A DNA stretch of 38,067 nt from Roseivivax lentus (GCF_900156805.1 NZ_FTOQ01000026.1:1-38067), one strand, 5' to 3'. Shown: positions 8,909-19,672, counted from the first letter of the stretch. Numbers and translations: made by a program. Notes: generated by a model from the sequence alone, not told the origin.

Positions 8909-10999
8909 TCAGATCGGCGGTTCCTCGAGCACGAAGGCCAGAGTTGCCGGTCCGTTGAGCGTGACGGTCGCGTCTGCCGGGGCGGGCTCGGCATCGGGAT
9001 GGGCGCTGTCGATATGACGCACCCAATGAAAGCCTTCGGGCGGGTCGGGCAGGGTGATCGTCGCCGATCCGCCCGCGTTGAAGACCAGATAGAGCGCCTC
9101 TTCGCGCTGCGCGTAGGCCGGGGTTCCGCTGGCCATGCGCATCTCGGCGCAGACGAGCGCGCGGTCCGCATTCTCCCAATCGGCATCCTGCATCTCAGTG
9201 CCGTCCTCGCGCCACCAGAAGAGGTCGGGAATGCCGTCTGTGACCCGTTCGTGCGCGTGCAGAAAGCGTTTCTGCCGCAGGATCGGGTGCGCCTTGCGGA
9301 ACGCGATCAGCCGCCGCGTGAAGGCATGCAGATCCGCGTCGCACCGGGCCCAGTCGAGCCAGCCGGTTTCGTTGTCCTGGCAATAGGCGTTGTTGTTGCC
9401 GCCTTGGCTGTTGCCGAACTCGTCGCCCGCCAGCAGCATCGGCGTGCCCTGGGACAGCATCAGCGTGGCCAGCATGTTGCGCTGGCGCAGGTGGCGTGCG
9501 GCCAAGATGTCGGGATCGTCGGTGGGGCCCTCGACGCCGAAATTGTCGGAATAATTCTCGCCATGCCCGTCGCGGTTGCCCTCGCCGTTCTTTTCGTTGT
9601 GGCGCTCCAGGTAGGACACGGTATCGGCCAGCGTGAAGCCGTCATGGGCGGTGATGAGGTTCACGCTCGCCGTGGCGGGACGGCCCGAATGGTCGAATTG
9701 CTGGGCCGATCCGGTGATGCGCGTTGCGAGTTCCGGCGTCATGCCGGCATCGCCGCGCCAGAAGCGCCGCACGCCGTCGCGATACTTGTCGTTCCATTCC
9801 GAAAAGGGCGCGGGGAAAGCGCCGACCTGGTAGCCGCCGGGGCCGATATCCCAGGGCTCGGCCACCAGCTTCACGCGGCTCAGCACCGGGTCCTGCCGGG
9901 CCGCATCGAAGAAGGCCGCGCCGGGGTCGAAACCCTGCGCCGTGCGCCCCAGCGTCGCGCAGAGATCGAAGCGGAAGCCGTCGATATGGAACGTCTCGAC
10001 CCAGTAGCGCAAGCTGTCCATGACCATGCGCATGACCATCGGGTGTTCGATATTGATCGTGTTGCCGGTGCCGGTGTCGTTGATGTAATGCCGCTTGTCT
10101 TCGGCCAGCCGGTAATAAGCGGCATTGTCGAGGCCGCGGAAGCACAGCGTGGGGCCAAGCTGGTCGGCCTCGCCGGTATGGTTGTAGACGACGTCGAGCC
10201 AGACCTCGATGCCTGCCGCGTGGAGCCGCGCCACCGCATGCTGCAATTCCTTCAGGCCCCCGTCGGAGAGATAGCGCGGATCGGGCGCGAAGAAGCCGAT
10301 GGACTGGTAGCCCCAGTAATTCGTGAGCCCCTTGTCGACGAGGAACCGGTCGTTGATGAAGGCATGCACGGGCAGAAGCTCGACCGCGGTGATGCCGAGA
10401 TCGGTCAGGTAGTCGATCATCGCATCGGAGGCCAAGGCCAGCGCGCCGCCCTTGGGGCTGGCGCCGTGGAAGTTCTGCGTCAGGCCCTTCAGATGCGCCT
10501 CGTAGACCATGGTCTCCTCCATGGCCGTGTCGGGCGGGCGGGTCTCACCCCAGGAAAAGCTCGGGTCCTCGACCACGCAGCGCGGCATGTAAGGCGCGCT
10601 GTCGCGGGTGTCGAAGGACAGGTCCTCGTCCTCGTGCCCGCGCGTGAAGCCATACAGCGCATCGTGCCAGTCGGGGTGGCCCGTCAGCCGCTTGGCATAG
10701 GGGTCGATCAGCAGCTTGTGGACGTTGAAGCGGTGGCCCGCCTCGGGCGCGTAGGGCCCGTCGGCGCGCAGTCCGTAAAGCTGGCCCGGCCGCACCCCCG
10801 GCAGGTAACCGTGCCAGACATCGCCGTCCCGCTCCATCAGCCGGATGCGGCGGGTCTCGGTCTTGCCGTCCTCGGAGAAGAGGCAGACATACATCGCCGT
10901 GGCGTGTTGCGAGAAGACGGCGAAATTGGTGCCGTCGCCATCGAAGGTGGCGCCGAGCGGCGCGGCTTTGCCCGAGGCGGGCGCTTGGATCGGAGTCAT
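8909..10999 (-). CDS. glgX: glycogen debranching enzyme GlgX
   Basis: A 696-residue isoamylase-type GH13 enzyme that cleaves alpha-1,6 branches of phosphorylase-trimmed glycogen. It has an N-terminal beta-sandwich (about 10-130) and a catalytic barrel with DVVYNHTGE, GFRFDLCATLG (nucleophile D345), VAEPWD (acid/base E381) and TAHDGF (D453). The ATG at 10999 overlaps the glgA stop by four bases (ATGA), which fixes the start and shows coupling to glgA; a longer frame upstream lies inside glgA. A CBM48-like front and a short C-terminal beta domain fit the usual GlgX length. Confidence 0.95.
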   Translation of the reverse strand: MTPIQAPASGKAAPLGATFDGDGTNFAVFSQHATAMYVCLFSEDGKTETRRIRLMERDGDVWHGYLPGVRPGQLYGLRADGPYAPEAGHRFNVHKLLIDPYAKRLTGHPDWHDALYGFTRGHEDEDLSFDTRDSAPYMPRCVVEDPSFSWGETRPPDTAMEETMVYEAHLKGLTQNFHGASPKGGALALASDAMIDYLTDLGITAVELLPVHAFINDRFLVDKGLTNYWGYQSIGFFAPDPRYLSDGGLKELQHAVARLHAAGIEVWLDVVYNHTGEADQLGPTLCFRGLDNAAYYRLAEDKRHYINDTGTGNTINIEHPMVMRMVMDSLRYWVETFHIDGFRFDLCATLGRTAQGFDPGAAFFDAARQDPVLSRVKLVAEPWDIGPGGYQVGAFPAPFSEWNDKYRDGVRRFWRGDAGMTPELATRITGSAQQFDHSGRPATASVNLITAHDGFTLADTVSYLERHNEKNGEGNRDGHGENYSDNFGVEGPTDDPDILAARHLRQRNMLATLMLSQGTPMLLAGDEFGNSQGGNNNAYCQDNETGWLDWARCDADLHAFTRRLIAFRKAHPILRQKRFLHAHERVTDGIPDLFWWREDGTEMQDADWENADRALVCAEMRMASGTPAYAQREEALYLVFNAGGSATITLPDPPEGFHWVRHIDSAHPDAEPAPADATVTLNGPATLAFVLEEPPI

Positions 11000-12399
11000 T
11001 TGGACGACGCGATGTCCTTGTAGAGCGCGGCATAGGCGCGGGCGGACACGTCCCAGCCCACATCCTGTGCCATCGCGTTCTTCATCATGCGCGCCCAGGT
11101 CGTCCGGTCGCGCCAAAGGACATGTAGGCGCGCGAAGGCCCCCGCCAATGCCGATGACGTGACGGGATGGAACTGTATCCCCGTGGCCACGCCCGCGCCC
11201 AGAGCCGCCGGATTGGCGTCGATCACCGTGTCGTTGAGCCCGCCGGTGCGCGACACCAGCGGCAGCGTGCCGTGGCAGAGCCCGTAAAGCTGCGTGAGGC
11301 CGCAAGGCTCGAACCGCGAGGGCACGAGGATCGCGTCGCCGCCCGCCATCAGTCGCCGCGACAGCGCCTCGTCATAGCCGAAGCGCACCCCGACGCCCTC
11401 ATGGGCGGCGGCGCGCTTGAAGGCGGCCTCGAGGCCCGGATCGCCCGAGCCCAGAAGCGCGAGTTGCCCGCCGTGATCGACCAGCGCGGGCAGCGCCTCG
11501 AGCAGCACGTCGAGCCCCTTCTGGTGGCTCAGCCGCGAGATCAGCACGCAGAGCGGGCCGTCCCAGTCCGGCAGGCCGAATTCGCGCCGCAGCGCCTTCT
11601 TGTGCCGCGCCTTGCCGCGCGGGGTCTTGTAGGGCGGCGCCCAGGCGTCGGTGTCGATGCCGTTCAGGATGCCGCTGAGGTCGTCCCGGCGCGCGGTCAG
11701 GATGCCTTCCATCCCCATGCCGAACTCGGGCGTCAGCAACTCGCCCGCATAGCTGGGGCTGACCGTGGCGATGCGGTCGCAGCCGGTCAGCGCCGCCTTC
11801 AGCGCGGAAATCTGGCCCCAATATTCGAACCCGCCCTCGGTGAATTCCTCGCGCGGGAGCGCCATGGCAGAAAGCATCGAGGCGGGCGCCATCCCCTGGA
11901 ACGCGATGTTGTGGATCGAGATCAGCGTGCCGATGCCCGCGCCGCCCGGCATCTGGCGCAGGTAGACCGGCGTCAGCCCGGCCTGCCAATCGTGCAGATG
12001 CAGGATTTCGGGCTGCCAGCCCGCGATGCCGCCGGTCGCGATCTGCGCTGCGGCATGGGACAGGGCGGCGAAGCGCACCGGGTTGTCGGCCCAGTCCTGC
12101 CCGCCGGCATCGAGATAGGGGCTGCCGTCCCGGTCATAGAGATGCGGCGCGTCCAGCGCGTAGAGCACGGCCTCGCCGAGCCTGCCCTCGATCAGCCGGG
12201 CCGGGCCGCCGAAAAGCGGCCCGAGGTCATGCGTCGTTCCGTTGCCCATCGCCGCCTTCACGTTGCGATATGCGGGAATGAGCGTGCGCATCTCGACGCC
12301 GAGCGGCGCCAGCGCGCCGGGCAGGGCGCCCGCCACATCCGCGAGCCCGCCGGTCTTGACCAGCGGCACACATTCCGAGGCGACCGAGAGAACCTGCAT
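10996..12399 (-). CDS. glgA: glycogen synthase (ADP-glucose type)
   Basis: A 467-residue GT5 glucosyltransferase that extends alpha-1,4-glucan from ADP-glucose. The N-terminal ADP-glucose motif K15-TGGLADVAGALP and the C-terminal motif FEPCGLTQLYG (catalytic Glu region) are present, with two Rossmann-type halves as in the family. The ATG at 12399 shares one base with the glgC stop (TGATG), and the stop overlaps glgX, so glgC-glgA-glgX form a coupled unit. A 25-codon extension is open upstream but lies within glgC and would disrupt the usual N-terminus MQVLSVASE. Confidence 0.96.
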   Translation of the reverse strand: MQVLSVASECVPLVKTGGLADVAGALPGALAPLGVEMRTLIPAYRNVKAAMGNGTTHDLGPLFGGPARLIEGRLGEAVLYALDAPHLYDRDGSPYLDAGGQDWADNPVRFAALSHAAAQIATGGIAGWQPEILHLHDWQAGLTPVYLRQMPGGAGIGTLISIHNIAFQGMAPASMLSAMALPREEFTEGGFEYWGQISALKAALTGCDRIATVSPSYAGELLTPEFGMGMEGILTARRDDLSGILNGIDTDAWAPPYKTPRGKARHKKALRREFGLPDWDGPLCVLISRLSHQKGLDVLLEALPALVDHGGQLALLGSGDPGLEAAFKRAAAHEGVGVRFGYDEALSRRLMAGGDAILVPSRFEPCGLTQLYGLCHGTLPLVSRTGGLNDTVIDANPAALGAGVATGIQFHPVTSSALAGAFARLHVLWRDRTTWARMMKNAMAQDVGWDVSARAYAALYKDIASSK

Positions 12400-13664
12400 C
12401 AGAGTGCCGCTGCCCGTGCGTCGAGCATCTTCTGGGTGATAAGCGTCACGCCGCCGTCGGACACGCGGAACCACTTGGCGTCTTCAACCGGGTCCTCGCC
12501 CACGACGAGGCCTTCGGGAATATGCACGCCGCGGTCGATCACCACGTTCTTCAGCCGCGCATTGCGCGACACGTAGACCCGCGGCAGCACCACCGCCCGC
12601 ACCAGCGAGGAATAGGAATTGGTGTGCACCTGCGTGAAGAGCAGCGATTCGCGGATCTCGCTGCCCGAGATGATGCAGCCCCCCGAAACCATGGAAGAGA
12701 TGGCCGCGCCGCGCCGGTCGGCCTCGTCATGGATGAACTTCGCCGGCGGGGTGGCCTCGGCATAGGTCCAGATCGGCCAATCCTTGTCCCAGAGATCGAG
12801 ATCGGGGGCAAAATTCGTCAGGTCCAGATTGGCCTTGTGGAAGGCATCCACGGTGCCCACGTCGCGCCAATAGGTCGGGGCCTCGGTCGAGGCGCGCACG
12901 CAGCTGTCGGTGAAGCGGTGCGCCTGCGCCTTGCCGCCCTTGACGATCTCGGGGATCAGGTCGTTGCCGAAATCGTGGCTCGAATTCTGGTCCTCCATGT
13001 CGCGGATCAGCAGATCGCGCAGGAAGTCCCAGTTGAAGACATAGATCCCCATCGAGGCCAGCGTGACGTTCGGGTCGTCCGGGGTGCCCGGCGGGTCCTT
13101 CGGTTTTTCGAGAAACGAGGTGATGACGTCCTTGTCGTCGACGGCCATGACCCCGAAGGCCGAGGCCTCGGCGCGCGGCACGGTCAGGCAGCCGATGGTC
13201 ACGTCGGCCTTCGTCTCGACATGCTGGCGCAGCATCCGCTCGTAATCCATCTTGTAGATGTGGTCGCCGGCGAGGATCACCACGTAATCCACATCGTAGC
13301 TGTCGACGATGTCGATGTTCTGCGCGACCGCATCGGCGGTGCCGCGATACCATGTCTGCTCGTCGTAGCGCTGAGAGGCTGGCAGGATATCGAGGAATTC
13401 GTTGCGCTCGGCACGAAAGAAGCTCCAGCCGCGCTGGCAATGGCGAATGAGGCTGTGCGCCTTGTATTGCGTGGCGATGGCCATCTTGCGGATGCCGGAA
13501 TTGAGCGCGTTCGACAGCGCGAAATCGACGATCCGGGTCTTGCCGCCGAAATAGACCGCCGGTTTGACGCGCCGGTCGGTGAGTTCCTTGAGCCGCGAGC
13601 CGCGCCCGCCGGCCAAGACGAAGGCCATCGACCTCTGCGACAGTCTGGTAGCGCTATCGACCAT
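12399..13664 (-). CDS. glgC: glucose-1-phosphate adenylyltransferase
   Basis: A 421-residue enzyme making ADP-glucose from glucose 1-phosphate and ATP, the committed step of glycogen synthesis. The N-terminal nucleotidyltransferase domain has [38 protein letters not shown] and GDHIYKMDY; the C-terminal part (about 300-415) is a left-handed beta-helix involved in allostery and assembly. The ATG at 13664 is preceded by AGGGAGG; a 15-codon upstream extension was rejected because it lacks a binding site. It follows a 255-bp non-coding gap with hairpins after glgB. Confidence 0.96.
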   Translation of the reverse strand: MVDSATRLSQRSMAFVLAGGRGSRLKELTDRRVKPAVYFGGKTRIVDFALSNALNSGIRKMAIATQYKAHSLIRHCQRGWSFFRAERNEFLDILPASQRYDEQTWYRGTADAVAQNIDIVDSYDVDYVVILAGDHIYKMDYERMLRQHVETKADVTIGCLTVPRAEASAFGVMAVDDKDVITSFLEKPKDPPGTPDDPNVTLASMGIYVFNWDFLRDLLIRDMEDQNSSHDFGNDLIPEIVKGGKAQAHRFTDSCVRASTEAPTYWRDVGTVDAFHKANLDLTNFAPDLDLWDKDWPIWTYAEATPPAKFIHDEADRRGAAISSMVSGGCIISGSEIRESLLFTQVHTNSYSSLVRAVVLPRVYVSRNARLKNVVIDRGVHIPEGLVVGEDPVEDAKWFRVSDGGVTLITQKMLDARAAAL

Positions 13665-13781
13665 GGTATCCTCCCTGTGCGTTTCGCGGCCTGTCGTGGC
13701 GCCGCTCATTGAGCAGAGTGTGCAAATTCTGCGGATAGATGGCTAGGGGGGATGGTGCATTCGCGGTTTTGCGCGCTGCGA

Positions 13782-13806
13782 GACCGGCGCGGTTCCGGCG
13801 CCGGTC
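13782..13806 (-). promoter_or_regulatory. hairpin in the glgB-glgC gap
   Basis: GACCGGCGC (13782-13790), a seven-base loop and GCGCCGGTC (13798-13806) form a perfect nine-pair stem. There is no T run after it on the minus strand, so it is more likely an mRNA-stabilising or processing element than a strong terminator. It lies upstream of the glgC ribosome binding site by about 110 bases. Confidence 0.5.
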
Positions 13807-13832
13807 ATCTGTGCGGTGGTTCCTCATGCGCT

Positions 13833-13869
13833 CAACAGGACCGCCCGCCAGCCCCGGCGCGGCCTGTTG
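13833..13869 (-). promoter_or_regulatory. second hairpin in the glgB-glgC gap
   Basis: CAACAGG (13833-13839) and CCTGTTG (13863-13869) form a perfect seven-pair outer stem; inside, CCGC (13841-13844) pairs with GCGG (13859-13862). It lies about 50 bp after the glgB stop and before the hairpin at 13782-13806 in the direction of transcription. The gap of 255 bp holds nothing else I recognise. Confidence 0.5.
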
Positions 13870-13919
13870 CGCAGAAAGGTGTGCGGCCGGGTGCCGGGCG
13901 GCCCGAAGCCGGTGCGGGA

Positions 13920-16100
13920 TCATGCCTTGATCAGGAACACCGTCGAGAGGGGCGGCAGGTAGACCTCCGCCACGGCGGGCAGGCCGTGGCTGTCGCCCGG
14001 CTTTGCAGTGACGCCGCCCATGTTCCCGCGATCCTGACCGCCATAGACGCCCGCATCGGTGTTCAGCGCCTCGCGCCATTCGCCCGCCTCGGGCAGGCCC
14101 ACGCGGTAATTCTGCTCCTGCGGGGTGAAGTTGCAGAGCACGACCACCTCTGGATCGCCCGCATGGCCCTTGCGGCGCCAGACGAAGACCGAGCGATCCG
14201 CGTCGTTCTCCTCGATCCACTGGAAGCCCTCGGGGTCGCAATCCTTGACGTGCAGCGCGGGCGTCGCGGCGTAGAGCTTGTTCAGATCGCGCACCAACGC
14301 CTGGATGCCGCCATGGGCGGGATTGCCGAGGGCGGCCCAATCCAGTTCCGCATCGTGGTTCCATTCGGCCCCTTGCGCGAATTCCTGACCCATGAAGATC
14401 AGCTTCTTGCCTGGATGGCCCCACATGAAGCCATAATAGGCGCGCAGGTTGGCGAATCGCTCCCAGTCGTTGCCGGGCATCCGCGTCAGCATCGAGCCCT
14501 TGCCGTGGACCACCTCGTCATGGCTGATCGGCAGGATGAAGTTCTCAGAGAACGCGTAGACCAGTCCGAAGGTCATCTGGTTGTGGTGATGCTTGCGGTA
14601 GATCGGGTCCTTTTTCATGTATTCGAGCGTGTCGTTCATCCAGCCCATGTTCCACTTGAACCCGAAGCCGAGGCCGTCCTCGTAGACCGGGCGCGACACC
14701 TTGGGGAACGAGGTCGATTCCTCGGCCACGGTCAGGATGCCCTCATGGGCGCCGTAGGTCTGGATGTTCATGTCGCGCAGGACGTCGATGGCTTCGTAAT
14801 TCTCGCGCCCGCCATCCTTGTTGGGGACCCATTCGCCGTCCTTGCGGGAATAATCGCGGTAGAGCATCGAGGCCACCGCATCCACGCGCAGCCCGTCGAC
14901 ATGGTATTCCTCAAGCCAGTAGAGCGCGTTCGAGGTCAGGAAATTCTTCACCTCGCGCCGCCCGTAATTGTAGATCAGCGTGTTCCAGTCCTGGTGGAAG
15001 CCCTCGCGCGGGTCCGCATGTTCGTAAAGCGCCGTGCCGTCGAACTGGCCCAGCCCGTGCGGGTCGGTGGGGAAATGCCCCGGCACCCAGTCGAGGATGA
15101 CACCGACGCCCGCCTTGTGCGCGGCATTCACCAGATCGCGGAATTCGTGCGGGGGGCCATGGCGCACGGTGGGTGCGAACAGGCCCACCGGCTGATAGCC
15201 CCAGGAGCCATCGAAGGGATATTCGGAAATCGGCATCAGCTCGATATGAGTGAAGCCCATTTCGGTGACATACTCGACCAGTTCGGTCGCGGCCTCCACA
15301 TAGGAGATGCGGCGATTGTCGGCCTTGCGCTTCCACGATCCCAGATGCACCTCGTAGACCGAGATGGGCGCGTCGCGGCTGTTCCGCGCGGCGCGTTTCG
15401 TCATCCAGGCCTCGTCCGACCAGCCATAGCCGCGGATGTCGCGCACGACCGATGCGTTCTCTGGCGGGTGCTGCGATCCGAAGCCCACCGGATCGGCCTT
15501 GAGCGGCATCAGGTTGCCCTGCGCGCCGATGATCTCGTACTTGTAGACGGTGCCTTCGCCCGCGCCGGGGATGAAGATTTCCCAGACGCCGGTGGCGCCC
15601 CGGCGGCGCATCAGGTGGCGCCGTCCGTCCCAGCCATTGAACGTGCCCACGACCGAGACGCGGCGCGCATTGGGCGCCCAGACCGCGAAATGGGTGCCAT
15701 GAACGCCCTCATGGGTCATCACATGCGCGCCGAGCGCGTTCCAGAGCTGCGAATGGGTGCCTTCACCCAGGAGGTATTCGTCGATCTCGCCCAGCACCGG
15801 GCCGAAGCGATAGGGGTCTTCCATGTCCCAGGTCTGGCCCGAGGCGTCCTTGCCGCGCAGGCCGTAAGGCGCGTCGCCGGGCACCGCACCGCAGAAGATG
15901 CCGGGCAGGTCGGCGACCGGATCGAGCGGGTGCGTCTTCTTGCCGATGACCGCATGAAGCTCGGCCGCGCCGGGATCGAACACGGTGACATGCCGCGCGC
16001 CCTCCACCGCATGGGGGCCGAGCACCGCGAAGGGATCGTCGCTGGTGGCATCGAGGATGCGTTTCAGGGCGGGGCGGGGAAGGTGTGCATGCTGAACCAT
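13920..16100 (-). CDS. glgB: 1,4-alpha-glucan branching enzyme
   Basis: A 726-residue GH13 enzyme that makes alpha-1,6 branches in glycogen. After an N-terminal glycan-binding segment come a CBM48 domain (about 120-215; [20 protein letters not shown]) and the catalytic barrel with [12 protein letters not shown] (nucleophile D407), TVAEES (E460) and [11 protein letters not shown] (D528), then a C-terminal all-beta domain. The full four-domain length matches long-form GlgB. The ATG at 16100 is 61 bp after the glgP stop; its binding site (GAGG) is weak, and an alternative start slightly upstream cannot be excluded. Confidence 0.95.
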   Translation of the reverse strand: MVQHAHLPRPALKRILDATSDDPFAVLGPHAVEGARHVTVFDPGAAELHAVIGKKTHPLDPVADLPGIFCGAVPGDAPYGLRGKDASGQTWDMEDPYRFGPVLGEIDEYLLGEGTHSQLWNALGAHVMTHEGVHGTHFAVWAPNARRVSVVGTFNGWDGRRHLMRRRGATGVWEIFIPGAGEGTVYKYEIIGAQGNLMPLKADPVGFGSQHPPENASVVRDIRGYGWSDEAWMTKRAARNSRDAPISVYEVHLGSWKRKADNRRISYVEAATELVEYVTEMGFTHIELMPISEYPFDGSWGYQPVGLFAPTVRHGPPHEFRDLVNAAHKAGVGVILDWVPGHFPTDPHGLGQFDGTALYEHADPREGFHQDWNTLIYNYGRREVKNFLTSNALYWLEEYHVDGLRVDAVASMLYRDYSRKDGEWVPNKDGGRENYEAIDVLRDMNIQTYGAHEGILTVAEESTSFPKVSRPVYEDGLGFGFKWNMGWMNDTLEYMKKDPIYRKHHHNQMTFGLVYAFSENFILPISHDEVVHGKGSMLTRMPGNDWERFANLRAYYGFMWGHPGKKLIFMGQEFAQGAEWNHDAELDWAALGNPAHGGIQALVRDLNKLYAATPALHVKDCDPEGFQWIEENDADRSVFVWRRKGHAGDPEVVVLCNFTPQEQNYRVGLPEAGEWREALNTDAGVYGGQDRGNMGGVTAKPGDSHGLPAVAEVYLPPLSTVFLIKA

Positions 16101-16161
16101 GCGCCTCAGTTTAGCACCTCGGCGGCGAGCTTCAACGTGGGCCCGCCGGGGGCCCCCCGAT

Positions 16162-18567
16162 TCACTGCCCGAGATAGGAGCGCGCCGCCCAAATATCCTG
16201 CATGTAGCCGCGGATTGTCCGATCCGACGAGAACCAGCCCGACCGCGCGGTGTTGAGCGCGGCCTTGCGCGTCCAGGTCGCGGGATCGGCGAAGGCCGCA
16301 TCGGCCTCGCGGCTCGCGCGCCAGTAATCGGCGAAATCCGACGCGACGAGGAAATAATCCGGCCCGGCGAGATTGGCGGCGATATGGGCGTAGCGGTCGG
16401 GCTCGTCGGGGCAGAAGGCGCCGGTGCGCACCGCCTCGAGGGCGCGGGCAAGGCGCGGATCGGCGGCGATGGCCTGGGCGGCGTGATCCTCGATCTTGCG
16501 GCGCTCCATCACCTCGGAGGCGGTCATGCCGAAGAGGAAGAAATTGTCCGCGCCCACATGCTCGCGGATTTCCACGTTGGCGCCGTCGAGCGTGCCGATG
16601 GTCAGCGCGCCGTTGAGGGCGAATTTCATGTTGCCCGTGCCCGAGGCTTCCTTGCCCGCGGTCGAGATCTGCTCGGACAGGTCCGCGGCGGGGATCAGCC
16701 GCTCGGCGAGGGTCACGTTGTAATTCGGCAGGAAGAGCACCTGAAGCACGTCGCGGGTCGTCTTGTCCGCGTTAAGAACCTCCGCCACGTCATTGATAAG
16801 GCGAATGATATCCTTGGCGAAGGCATAGCCCGGCGCGGCCTTACCGGCAAAGAGCACGACGCGCGGGGTCCAGTCGGCGTTGGGATTGTCCTTGATCTCC
16901 TGCCAGAGCGCGATGGTCTCAAGGATGTTGAGGTGCTGGCGCTTGTATTCGTGCAGGCGCTTGATCTGCACGTCGAACATGGCGTCGGGATTGACCGACA
17001 CGCCCTGCGTCGCGGCCATCCAGTCCGACAGGTCCGCCTTGTTGGCGCGCTTGGCGGCGTCGAACCGCTCGCGCCACGCGGCATCCTCGATGGCGGGCTC
17101 CAGCTCGCGCAGGCGCTCCAGATCGTCGACCCAGCCCTCGCCGATCGTGTCGGTGATGAGCGAGGACAGGCGCGGGTTGCAGGCCAGGAGCCAGCGGCGC
17201 GGGGTGACGCCGTTGGTCTGGTTCACGATCCGGTCGGGATGCAGGCGGTGCAGTTCGGAGAACACCGTTTTCTTCATCAGCTCGGTATGCAGCGCCGAGA
17301 CGCCGTTGACCTTATGCGCCATGACAAAGGACAGCTGGCCCATCTTGACCTGGTGATCGGAGCGCATGGATTGTGTGCGCGAGGGGTTCGCCTCGTAATG
17401 TTCGTTGTCGATCATATCGACGATCTGCAGATGGCGCGGCAGCAGGCGCCCGAACAGGCCCTCGCCCCAGCTTTCCAGCGCCTCGGGCAGCAGCGTGTGG
17501 TTGGTGTAGGAAAGACAGGCGCGGGTGATGGTCATCGCCTCGTCGAAGGGCAGGCCGCGTTCGTCGTGCAGGATCCGGACCAGTTCGGGACCGGCCACGG
17601 CGGGATGCGTGTCGTTGAGCTGGATGGCGACCTTTTCCGGCAATTGGCGGATGTCGCTGTGTTCCTTGTCGAACCGCGCGAGGATATCGCGGAGCGCGGC
17701 GGCCACGAGGAAGAATTCCTGCTTGAGGCGCAGTTCCTTGCCCTGCTCGGTCGTGTCGTCGGGATAGAGCACGCGGGAAATGGTGCGGGCCAGTGCCTCG
17801 GGTTCGGCGGCGGCGGCGAAATCGCCGCGGTTGAAGGCGGGCAGGTCGAACGGATCGGCTGCCTTGGCGGACCAGAGGCGCAGCGTGTTGGCCCAGCGTC
17901 CCTTCCAGCCGACGATGGGCGTGTCATAGGCCTCCGCATCGACATATTCGCCGGGATGCCAGACGGACGCGCCGTCCCGTTCCTCCACATGGCCGCCGAA
18001 GCCGATATGGAAGCGTGCGTCGGGACGTTCGAATTCCCAGGCGTGGCGCTGGGTCAGCCAGGTCTCGGGCGCCTCGATCTGCCGCCCGCCCTGGAAGCTC
18101 TGTCGGAAGAGGCCGTGCTCGTAGCGGATGCCGTAGCCATAGGCCGGGCAACCCAGCGTCGAGAGGCTTTCGAGGAAGCAGGCGGCGAGACGGCCCAGGC
18201 CGCCATTGCCGAGCGCCGCGTCGGGCTCGTCCGCGAGCACCGTGTCGTAATCCTGGCCCAGTGCCGCCAGCGCGTCGCGCGCCTGATCGACAAGGCCGAG
18301 ATTGACGATACCGTCTTCCAGAAGCCGCCCGATCAGGAATTCCATCGACAGGTAATAGACCCGCTTGGCGCCTTCGCGGCGCGCCACGCCCGCGGCCTTG
18401 AACCAGCTGTCGGCGATATGGTCGCGGATCGCGAAGGACAGCGCCATGCGCCAATCCTCGGTGCCGGCGTAATCGGGCTCGCGCCCGAAGGAATAACACA
18501 GATGCCGCACGATGGCGTCGCGCAGGGCATGGGTGGTGACTTGGGTCGGGGGGGTCGCGATGTTCAT
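16162..18567 (-). CDS. glgP: glycogen phosphorylase
   Basis: An 801-residue pyridoxal-phosphate enzyme that releases glucose 1-phosphate from glycogen. The PLP lysine is K648 in [14 protein letters not shown]. Other signatures are [29 protein letters not shown] and [12 protein letters not shown]. Two starts are possible: GTG at 18576 overlaps the AGGAG ribosome binding site, whereas ATG at 18567 stands eight bases after it, so ATG is preferred. It is the first gene of the operon and has a promoter and LacI-type palindrome just upstream. Length fits the bacterial GlgP/MalP family. Confidence 0.95.
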   Translation of the reverse strand: MNIATPPTQVTTHALRDAIVRHLCYSFGREPDYAGTEDWRMALSFAIRDHIADSWFKAAGVARREGAKRVYYLSMEFLIGRLLEDGIVNLGLVDQARDALAALGQDYDTVLADEPDAALGNGGLGRLAACFLESLSTLGCPAYGYGIRYEHGLFRQSFQGGRQIEAPETWLTQRHAWEFERPDARFHIGFGGHVEERDGASVWHPGEYVDAEAYDTPIVGWKGRWANTLRLWSAKAADPFDLPAFNRGDFAAAAEPEALARTISRVLYPDDTTEQGKELRLKQEFFLVAAALRDILARFDKEHSDIRQLPEKVAIQLNDTHPAVAGPELVRILHDERGLPFDEAMTITRACLSYTNHTLLPEALESWGEGLFGRLLPRHLQIVDMIDNEHYEANPSRTQSMRSDHQVKMGQLSFVMAHKVNGVSALHTELMKKTVFSELHRLHPDRIVNQTNGVTPRRWLLACNPRLSSLITDTIGEGWVDDLERLRELEPAIEDAAWRERFDAAKRANKADLSDWMAATQGVSVNPDAMFDVQIKRLHEYKRQHLNILETIALWQEIKDNPNADWTPRVVLFAGKAAPGYAFAKDIIRLINDVAEVLNADKTTRDVLQVLFLPNYNVTLAERLIPAADLSEQISTAGKEASGTGNMKFALNGALTIGTLDGANVEIREHVGADNFFLFGMTASEVMERRKIEDHAAQAIAADPRLARALEAVRTGAFCPDEPDRYAHIAANLAGPDYFLVASDFADYWRASREADAAFADPATWTRKAALNTARSGWFSSDRTIRGYMQDIWAARSYLGQ

Positions 18568-18579
18568 TTCGGACACTCC

Positions 18580-18593
18580 TGTTAACGCTCACA
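18580..18593 (-). promoter_or_regulatory. LacI-type operator candidate before glgP
   Basis: TGTTAACGCTCACA is a 14-base imperfect palindrome around a central CG (10 of 14 positions match its reverse complement). It covers the predicted transcription start and touches the glgP ribosome binding site, so a bound repressor would silence the operon. It differs from the CCAAAGCGCTTTGG motif of the agl region and so should belong to another LacI-family protein not in this window. Confidence 0.4.
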
Positions 18594-18596
18594 CTG

Positions 18597-18625
18597 CTAG
18601 AAGCGCGGTTTCTCCGGATTGGCAA
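18597..18625 (-). promoter_or_regulatory. likely glg operon promoter
   Basis: On the minus strand TTGCCA (18625-18620) and TTCTAG (18602-18597) are 17 bases apart. Transcription would start near 18590, about 23 bases before the preferred glgP ATG, inside the operator-like palindrome. Confidence 0.45.
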
Positions 18626-18691
18626 GACCCGGGACGCGTCAAGGTTGCGATTGCGTGGCAATGGGGTGCCGCGCTGCCTGCTTTGACGCCG

Positions 18692-19672
18692 TCACGCGCC
18701 GAGGTGATGCAATTCGGTCAAATGGCAAGCGCAGCCGGTCAGCGCCGCGTAATCGTCGGTCAGGATATGCACCGGGAATTGCCGCATGAACTCGGAAAAG
18801 CGGCCCTTGTCGCAGAACGCCTCGGTGAAGGTGGCGCTGGCGAGATGCGGGCCGAAATGCTGGGTGACGCCGCCACAGAGATAGATGCCGCCGAAGGGCA
18901 GGGTGATGAGCGTCAGATCGCCGACATAGGCGCCGAGAAGCCGGGTGAAGAGCGCGATGGCGCGCCGCGCGCGGTCGTCCTCGTCCTGCGCGGCCATTAT
19001 CTCGGACGCACTCATCGGCGCGCCCGCGCCGTCTTCGTCACAGAGAAAAGCATAGATCCGCTCGAACCCGCGGCCCGAGAGCACGTCCTCGAAGCCGGGC
19101 ATGTCGTGCTTGCGGGCCACCCAGTCGCGCAGCCGCAGCTCCCCTGCGTCGCGGGCCTTCAGCGACACGTGGCCGGTCTCGGACGGGGGCACCAGCGTCT
19201 GGCCGCCCAGCCGGTAGACCGGCGCGGCATTGAGCCCGGTGCCGACCCCCACCACGAGCTTGGCGGCCTGCGGGCTCGCGGGCTGGCCGGGCAGGACCGG
19301 CGTCAGCACGTCGGGCGTCAGCGCGTCGAGCGCGTGGCCCTGCGCCTGCAGGTCGTTCAGGATGGCGACGGTGGTGGCGCCGCTGGCCTGCGCTACCGCG
19401 CGCTTGTCGACGCGCCAGTCGAGATTGGTCAGCTTGCCCACACCGTCGCGCACGGGGCCGGCCATGGCGACGCAGGCGGCATCGGGGGTGGCGTTCTGCT
19501 GGCCCAGGTAATCGGTCAGCACGGTCTCGAGGCTGTCGTTCTCGGCGTTGCGGTAGCGGCGGATGGTGTCGCGGTCGACCGTGCCGTCGCGGGCCAGCGC
19601 CACGCGGGTATTGGTACCGCCGATATCGGCGACGACCGCCAGGTGGGCCGGAGGGGAATGGGGCTCGGACAT
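18692..19672 (-). CDS. glk: glucokinase
   Basis: A 326-residue enzyme of the proteobacterial Glk family (hexokinase fold, not ROK) that phosphorylates free glucose with ATP. The phosphate-binding loop is ADIGGTNTRVAL (16-23 core), the catalytic Asp is D107 in LND, and the glucose-binding segment is SETGHVSL. Glucose is produced by AglA from imported alpha-glucosides and possibly by GghA, so the gene sits logically between the agl and glg operons. Its ATG has GAGG upstream. It reads in the same direction as aglR, which ends 125 bp upstream, and may share its transcript. Confidence 0.93.
   Translation of the reverse strand: MSEPHSPPAHLAVVADIGGTNTRVALARDGTVDRDTIRRYRNAENDSLETVLTDYLGQQNATPDAACVAMAGPVRDGVGKLTNLDWRVDKRAVAQASGATTVAILNDLQAQGHALDALTPDVLTPVLPGQPASPQAAKLVVGVGTGLNAAPVYRLGGQTLVPPSETGHVSLKARDAGELRLRDWVARKHDMPGFEDVLSGRGFERIYAFLCDEDGAGAPMSASEIMAAQDEDDRARRAIALFTRLLGAYVGDLTLITLPFGGIYLCGGVTQHFGPHLASATFTEAFCDKGRFSEFMRQFPVHILTDDYAALTGCACHLTELHHLGA

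Noticed and set aside
16099-18585. Plus-strand open frame of 828 codons
   Set aside because: Antisense to glgP; no domain and no start signal.
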